Notes under the pieces: generated by a model
What the model was told of the DNA's origin: nothing
Database searches by the model: none
What the model saw: the letters and a program-made list of their open reading frames with translations, nothing else
NCBI GenBank assembly: GCA_023419055.1
Contig: JAEZYO010000355.1
Coordinates: 1 to 12,335, forward strand
DNA from: Pseudomonadota bacterium
Lineage (GTDB): Bacteria; Myxococcota; Polyangia; Polyangiales; Polyangiaceae
Length of the DNA stretch: 12,335 bases
Direction: 5' to 3'
Position numbers and translations under genes: made by a program
Part shown: in pieces, positions 8,901-12,335 of the stretch
Layout: each line of letters starts with the position of its first letter
Numbering within the stretch: the stretch's first letter is position 1

Positions 8901-11478
8901 GCAAATTCTCGAGAAGCTCATCGCGCTCTCCAGCGCCGCCGGTGGGCTCCGCTACACTCCCGACGCGCGCGCCACCTCCTGGCTCTACTGGCAGGCGTTG
9001 CCCGAAGATCAAAGGAACTTGATCGAGCGCCGCGCCTCGAGCATGGCGCGCCTCCGCGCTCGCCTCGGCGATCGCGAGCCGCAGCGAGCCCTGGCGGGGG
9101 AGCTCGCCGCTCGGCTCGACGAGACGAGGAAGCGGCTCGGGCTGCCCTCCGATCTCGAGCGCGCTCGGCAGGCCGCCCTCTACCTCGTGGAGGAGCTCGG
9201 CGAATCTCGCGGGCGATTCACGCGCAGCGCGGGGAGCGCCGAGCTCGAACAGCGACTGATGAGGCACCTCGACGAGGCCGGGGCGCGCCGCGACTTCGAA
9301 GAGGATCTGCGCGCGCTCGAGGCGCACCCCGAAGAGCGGCTCCGGCTCGCCCGGGCTTACCTCGGCGCGCTGCTCCGCGACAGCGCTCACGCGGCACTCT
9401 CACGGTACCGGCTCGAGACCGCAGCGGCGCTCGTCGCCGAGCGTGAGGTGCGCCTCGAGACCTCCTCCGCCATCACCGGCGCGACGGTGACCGGGCTCCT
9501 GGGCGCTCACCCGCGCATCAGCTCGCAGAGCCTCACGCTCGAGCTCGACGAGGTCCTCGAGCGGATCACCGCCTTCGCCGAAGTGCGCGTGCCGCGCTTC
9601 CGCGCCTACCGCGAGCTCAGGCAGAAGGTGGCGGCGCGCGAACGCGCCCGCCTGCGCGTCGACGAGTTCGCGCCGCGCGTGCTGACGTCGTTCGTGCGTA
9701 ACCGGCTGATCGATCAGGTGTACCTGCCGCTGATCGGCGCGAACCTCGCGAAGCAGCTCGGCGCGGCCGGGGCGAAGAAGCGCACCGACCTGATGGGCCT
9801 ATTGCTCCTGGTCTCGCCCCCTGGGTACGGCAAGACCACCCTCATGGAGTACGTGGCGAGTCGCCTCGGCCTCGTCTTCATGAAGGTGAACGGGCCTGCG
9901 CTCGGCGCCGACGTGCACTCGCTCGATCCGAACGAGGCGCCGAACCTCACGGCGCGCCAGGAGGTCGAGAAGATCAACCTCGGGCTCGAGATGGGCAACA
10001 ACGTGATGCTCTATCTCGACGACATCCAGCACACGCACCCGGAGCTCCTGCAGAAGTTCATCTCGCTCTGCGACGCCCAGCGCCGCATCGAGGGCGTCTG
10101 GCGCGGCCGCACGCGCACCTACGACCTGCGCGGCAAGAAATTCTGCGTGGTGATGGCCGGGAACCCGTACACCGAATCGGGTGCCCGCTTTCAGATCCCG
10201 GACATGCTCGCGAACCGCGCGGACACCTACAACCTGGGTGACATCCTCGAGGGCAAGTTCGAGAGCTTCGCGTTGAGCTACGTCGAGAACGCCCTCACCT
10301 CGAACGCCGCGCTCGCCCCGCTCGCTTCGCGCGATCAGGCCGACGTCTACAAACTCATCGCCATGGCGCGCGGCGAAGGCTCCGCGCCGAACGAGCTCTC
10401 GCAGGGCTATTCGGCGGCCGAGGTCGGCGAGTTCGTGGCGCTCTTCCAGCGGCTATTCAAGGTGCAGGCGACGCTCTTGCGCGTGAACCAGGAGTACATC
10501 GCCTCGGCGTCCCAGGACGACAAGTACCGCACCGAGCCGCCTTTCAAGCTGCAGGGCAGCTACCGCAACATGAACAAGCTCGCGGAGAAGGTGGTCTCCG
10601 CGATGAACGACGACGAGCTCGAGCGCTTGGTGGACGACCATTATTCGAGCGAGTCGCAGACCTTGACGACCGGCGCCGAGCAGAACCTCTTGAAGCTCGC
10701 CGAGCTCCGGGGCCGCATGAGCCCCGAGCAGAAGGCGCGCTGGGCCGAGATCAAGGAAGCCTTCTCGCGCGTCCAGCGCATGGGCGGGAAGGACGACGAT
10801 CCGGTCGCGCGCGTCACCGGAACCCTGGGCGGCCTCGATCTCCAGCTCCGGGGGATTCGGGACACGCTCGCGCAAGCAGTCGCCGGCGCGAAGGCGACGA
10901 ACGACGGCCCGCTCGAGGCGGGGCTCAAGGAGCTCACCGCCTCGCTCGAGCGGTTCGTCCGGCCGAAGGTCGAGGTGTCGCTCAGCGAGCCCGTCAATCC
11001 GACGCTCGAGCTGTACGCTCGCCAGCTCGAGGTGATTGAGCGCCTGCTCGCGCGCGACACCGAGGCCCCGGCGAACATCCGAGCCCTGGACGCGCTGACG
11101 CACGCCGTGGCGGAGCTCAAGCGTTCGCTCGCGACGAGCGCCTCACCCGTCGCGAGCGTCGCGGTCACGCTCGCAGCGCACAGCAGCTCGAACCTGTATC
11201 GCGCTCTCTCGAGCCCCGACGTGTGCTCGAACGGCGGGGTCTTCATCGCGACGTACGAGAAGGCACCGGCGCTCGGGACGCCGCTCGCCCTCACTCTGGC
11301 GTTCCCGGGAGGACAGCCCTGCCGCGTGAGCGGGACCGTCGCGTTCGTCCGAGAAGCGTTCGGCGATGACTCACCCTCCGGATATGGGGTGCGCTTCACG
11401 GACGTGCCCCCGGCGGCGCGCGCGCTCATCGAGGAGTACGCGGCGCACCGTGAGCCGCTCTTGCGCGACGACGGCTGA
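5959..11478 (+). CDS. Giant 'DNA repair ATPase' family protein: DUF3686-type N-terminus, coiled coil, MoxR-like AAA+ core, PilZ-like C-terminus
   Basis: This 1839-residue protein matches, from memory, the large bacterial family named 'DNA repair ATPase' (DUF3686). The name is historical, and I know of no proven repair role. Residues 20-430 carry the conserved N-terminal region, including FGFQVFIGLKSETRVSDVLS (79-98) and HPHINVLDEVFVETVGGDLT (212-231). A long helical, coiled-coil region (about 440-850) precedes a small beta-rich patch (857-900). The AAA+ core is complete: Walker A PPGYGKTT (1287-1294, Lys1292), Walker B VMLYLDDIQ (1349-1357, Asp1354/Asp1355), sensor-1 Asn1402 in MAGNPYTESG, and a candidate arginine finger, Arg1420, in LANRAD. 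Residues about 1737-1833 form a PilZ-like domain. No signal peptide or membrane helix is seen, so it is probably cytosolic. ATG 5959 is 6 bp after the flotillin stop; no strong Shine-Dalgarno is visible, so coupled translation is likely. ATPase function is likely, substrate unknown. Confidence 0.88.
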   Translation: MQPVPPAAESTLEGGSYDVIRRRLSEQAAELGSRAEALNKKRKELFGGRELALIATERVRTENNCVPRDVVSVGGQLLFGFQVFIGLKSETRVSDVLSLNRFAKVEDGYDLGAISPEGSFLSDPEFDKQFRDVFRYYPEARLLQLRRTDTRLLMAVQIGATSRDLKIFRFAIDAQGRVSFMDARGEEDYAPPRSHAFEWRQTTRDDQVSGPHPHINVLDEVFVETVGGDLTIKIENNTKDGQGVYREPVDDRNQTLDDADIAYAKVGGLILLKVKPFREETVRYLVYNTRTQHVLRVDAIGGACVELPEDHGIIFPGGYYLQSGEHKLFDKDHAGLRFERSIPSPNGEDVLFVFYREVEGEYLLLPYNLIAKEVQNPIRCHGYSLLADGTMLLFRASPAEEPTRVHPVQIWQTPFTTAEFAASAPTNGSYLGKVGNADIVACLSEVQSLRRLASQDKPTRRTFESLISSSSKLVDTHYWLGHAEAEGLLGGLGELKKTSELIIDEFEKALAFERRAREALAESEQRQSELLQKLAPAELKTVDAFLSGLLEITKQRGHLITLKELRAVDVARVEALEKELVARQQEVSRACVDFFLQDDAFQPLLARLDVLVSNVSAVGKASEVTPLREELASVHAGLSLLGETISGLEIDDATSRTRILDGTSSAFAQLNRARAVIEAKWKELRSHEGRAEFAVQFKLLGQSVTSALSLATTPEACDSELSKLMLELEGLEGRFGDHEEFAAELATKREEVLEAVAARRQILVEERQRRAQSVFTAAERVLSGVARRAQNFENSDELNAYFASDPMVRKVAELALELKRLGDSVRADELDSRLKSARQNAQRALRDKTDLFEEGGNVVRFGDHRFSVNTRPLELVIVQRDGGLHLHLTGTDFYEPLSDPELEQARDLWDQDLVSESTDVYRGEYLAVCVLRDAELGRAGQSLSLLAQAAREAKLEELVRDYALERLDEGYERGVHDHDAAQILEKLIALSSAAGGLRYTPDARATSWLYWQALPEDQRNLIERRASSMARLRARLGDREPQRALAGELAARLDETRKRLGLPSDLERARQAALYLVEELGESRGRFTRSAGSAELEQRLMRHLDEAGARRDFEEDLRALEAHPEERLRLARAYLGALLRDSAHAALSRYRLETAAALVAEREVRLETSSAITGATVTGLLGAHPRISSQSLTLELDEVLERITAFAEVRVPRFRAYRELRQKVAARERARLRVDEFAPRVLTSFVRNRLIDQVYLPLIGANLAKQLGAAGAKKRTDLMGLLLLVSPPGYGKTTLMEYVASRLGLVFMKVNGPALGADVHSLDPNEAPNLTARQEVEKINLGLEMGNNVMLYLDDIQHTHPELLQKFISLCDAQRRIEGVWRGRTRTYDLRGKKFCVVMAGNPYTESGARFQIPDMLANRADTYNLGDILEGKFESFALSYVENALTSNAALAPLASRDQADVYKLIAMARGEGSAPNELSQGYSAAEVGEFVALFQRLFKVQATLLRVNQEYIASASQDDKYRTEPPFKLQGSYRNMNKLAEKVVSAMNDDELERLVDDHYSSESQTLTTGAEQNLLKLAELRGRMSPEQKARWAEIKEAFSRVQRMGGKDDDPVARVTGTLGGLDLQLRGIRDTLAQAVAGAKATNDGPLEAGLKELTASLERFVRPKVEVSLSEPVNPTLELYARQLEVIERLLARDTEAPANIRALDALTHAVAELKRSLATSASPVASVAVTLAAHSSSNLYRALSSPDVCSNGGVFIATYEKAPALGTPLALTLAFPGGQPCRVSGTVAFVREAFGDDSPSGYGVRFTDVPPAARALIEEYAAHREPLLRDDG

Positions 11479-11488
11479 GGTCCACCAG

Positions 11489-11991
11489 GTGACGTCGCGA
11501 GCGGCGCTCTTCTCGTGCGCGGTGATCGCCACCTGGCTTACCGCCTGCGACGAGGAGCCTGGGAGTCCCCGCGCGAAAGCCGCTCCTTCCGCGCGTGCTC
11601 TTCCTGGACGACTCCGACATCGTGCACGAATGGCACGATGGCGACGCGGCGCGGCGCGAGCCCATCTCCGAGGCTGCCGCCGGGAGACCCCTCCAACCCC
11701 CGACCATGATGGCGAAGTCGTCGTGAACGTCCGTCGCGAGGGCTGGTCGACGGCGGAAGCAGCCGCTTTGAGGGCGCTGCCAGCGACCAAGAAGTTTTGC
11801 GAGTGCGCGGGAGACGGCGATTGCCACGACGGCCCGCCCCCTCCGGTCTCGACGGCGACCGTCGTCTATCGTCTCGCGAACGACCGGCTGAATCCGACCG
11901 CAGAGTCTCGGAGAGCGCTGAGTGAGATCGCGGCTCAGTGGGGCCATCACGCGGGGTCGAGGCCTGGAACCTCCGGATGCGCGGCTACTGA
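11489..11991 (+). pseudogene. Lipoprotein gene with apparently broken reading frame
   Basis: The start looks genuine. GAGGT at 11477-11481, overlapping the ATPase stop, lies seven bases before GTG 11489. The product begins with a lipoprotein signal peptide whose lipobox is LTAC (Cys20), followed by DEEPGS. After that, coding-like sequence changes frame. From about 11570 the neighbouring frame, with almost all G/C third positions, reads PRVLFLDDSDIVHEWHDGDA. From about 11700 the original frame is coding-like again (GEVVVNVRREGW, then the Cys-rich KFCECAGDGDCHDG). Near 11950 a third frame gives VEAWNLRMRGY and a TGA at 11989-11991. The out-of-frame stretches are Arg-rich with many A/T third positions. 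The undisturbed original frame would run to 12136 and overlap the next gene by 44 bases. I cannot assign a function. It could be a decayed gene, a sequencing artefact, or an intact odd protein of 215 residues. Confidence 0.5.
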
Positions 11992-11999
11992 CCGGCCCG

Positions 12000-12013
12000 G
12001 GGGTAAAGACCCC
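12000..12013 (+). terminator. Small GC hairpin after the lipoprotein remnant, possible weak terminator
   Basis: GGGGT, a four-base AAAG loop and ACCCC form a perfect five-base-pair stem nine bases after the TGA at 11989-11991. There is no run of T after it, so it is not a classical intrinsic terminator. It may simply be chance in GC-rich DNA. Confidence 0.2.
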
Positions 12014-12076
12014 GCGCCGAAACCCCGCGCCGCCGCCGGGCGCGACGTCAGGGAAGGCACCCGCGAGACGGGTCGA

Positions 12077-12085
12077 TGCTATATG
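12077..12085 (+). promoter_or_regulatory. Candidate extended -10 promoter element of the aldo/keto reductase gene
   Basis: TGCTATATG is a short AT-rich island in very GC-rich surroundings and resembles an extended -10 box (TG-n-TATAAT, four of six matches). Transcription from it would start about seven bases further on, at the ATG, giving a nearly leaderless message. No convincing -35 hexamer is seen. Weak support. Confidence 0.3.
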
Positions 12086-12092
12086 CCCCGGG

Positions 12093-12335
12093 ATGCGTCA
12101 GCGAGAACTCGGCAAGACCGGGCTCAAGGTGAGTGAGCTCGCACTCGGCACGTGGGGCCTCTCCGGGGACGGCTACGGGCCGGTGCCGGAGACTGAGCAG
12201 GATGCGGTGATCGATCGCGCGCTCGCCATGGGCATCACGCTGTTCGAAACCGCGGACTCCTACGCCAAGGGCGCCATGGAGAAACGGCTCGGGGAGCGGC
12301 TCACGAAGGAAGCGCTGGTCGTGACGAAGCTCGGG
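12093..12335 (+). CDS. Aldo/keto reductase, N-terminal 81 residues, cut by right window edge
   Basis: The fragment shows the N-terminal hallmarks of the aldo/keto reductase superfamily, NADPH-dependent oxidoreductases with a TIM-barrel fold that reduce aldehydes and ketones in the cytoplasm. It starts RELGKTGLKVSELALGTWGL (residues 4-23). It then has the second-strand motif GITLFETADSYAKGAMEKRL (47-66) and the Lys-containing strand VVTKLG (76-81), where Lys79 matches the catalytic lysine. The catalytic Tyr is at 57. The position normally held by the catalytic Asp (D-T-A-x-x-Y) is Glu52 here. ATG 12093 is chosen because the family's conserved N-terminus starts just behind it; no strong Shine-Dalgarno is present. 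It follows the gene train in the same direction, but a 101-base gap from the TGA at 11989-11991, with a hairpin and possible promoter, suggests separate expression. Confidence 0.9.
   Translation, partial: MRQRELGKTGLKVSELALGTWGLSGDGYGPVPETEQDAVIDRALAMGITLFETADSYAKGAMEKRLGERLTKEALVVTKLG

Noticed and set aside
7837..9390. 517-codon minus-strand frame within the ATPase gene
   Set aside because: It is antisense to an intact conserved gene, has a repetitive Leu/Glu/Arg composition and no recognisable motif.
11426..11950. 174-codon minus-strand frame opposite the lipoprotein remnant
   Set aside because: It is Arg-rich with no domain; plus-strand frames show better third-position GC and a clear signal peptide.

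Overview
The window is very GC-rich, with a strong preference for G or C at third codon positions. It carries a PilZ-like domain of a type I associate with myxobacteria, together with a YqiJ/flotillin/giant-ATPase gene group. I infer a member of the Myxococcota (delta-proteobacterial myxobacteria, possibly Polyangiales-like). This is inference from composition and family resemblance, not a database match. No rRNA, tRNA, CRISPR array, insertion sequence or phage gene was seen.

Layout. Bases 1-515 (minus strand) hold most of trmB, the tRNA m7G46 methyltransferase, cut by the left edge. Its start codon overlaps, on the opposite strand, the start of a 695-aa GT-C-fold membrane glycosyltransferase-like protein (514-2601). 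From there a tightly packed plus-strand gene train follows: a small pore-loop (K+-channel-like) protein (2601-3080, TGATG overlap), a YqiJ/DUF1449-like membrane protein with an OB-fold tail (3085-3843, 4-bp gap), a YqiK-type flotillin (3934-5952, 90-bp gap) and a 1839-aa 'DNA repair ATPase' (DUF3686-type) protein with a MoxR-like AAA+ core and a C-terminal PilZ-like domain (5959-11478, 6-bp gap). A lipoprotein gene begins 10 bp later but its reading frame appears broken at three places (about 11489-11991). After a short hairpin and a possible promoter, the first 81 codons of an aldo/keto reductase run off the right edge (12093-12335).

How the genes may work together. YqiJ (NfeD-like) and YqiK (flotillin) proteins are known partners in membrane microdomains. 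Here they sit between a minimal ion-channel-like protein and a giant cytosolic AAA+ ATPase. The spacing suggests one transcription unit. The most interesting reading is a membrane-microdomain machine: flotillin and the OB-fold protein form a scaffold, the pore-loop protein is a possible ion conduit, and the ATPase is the motor, with its PilZ-like tail a possible regulatory input. The individual family calls are well supported; the joint function is a hypothesis.
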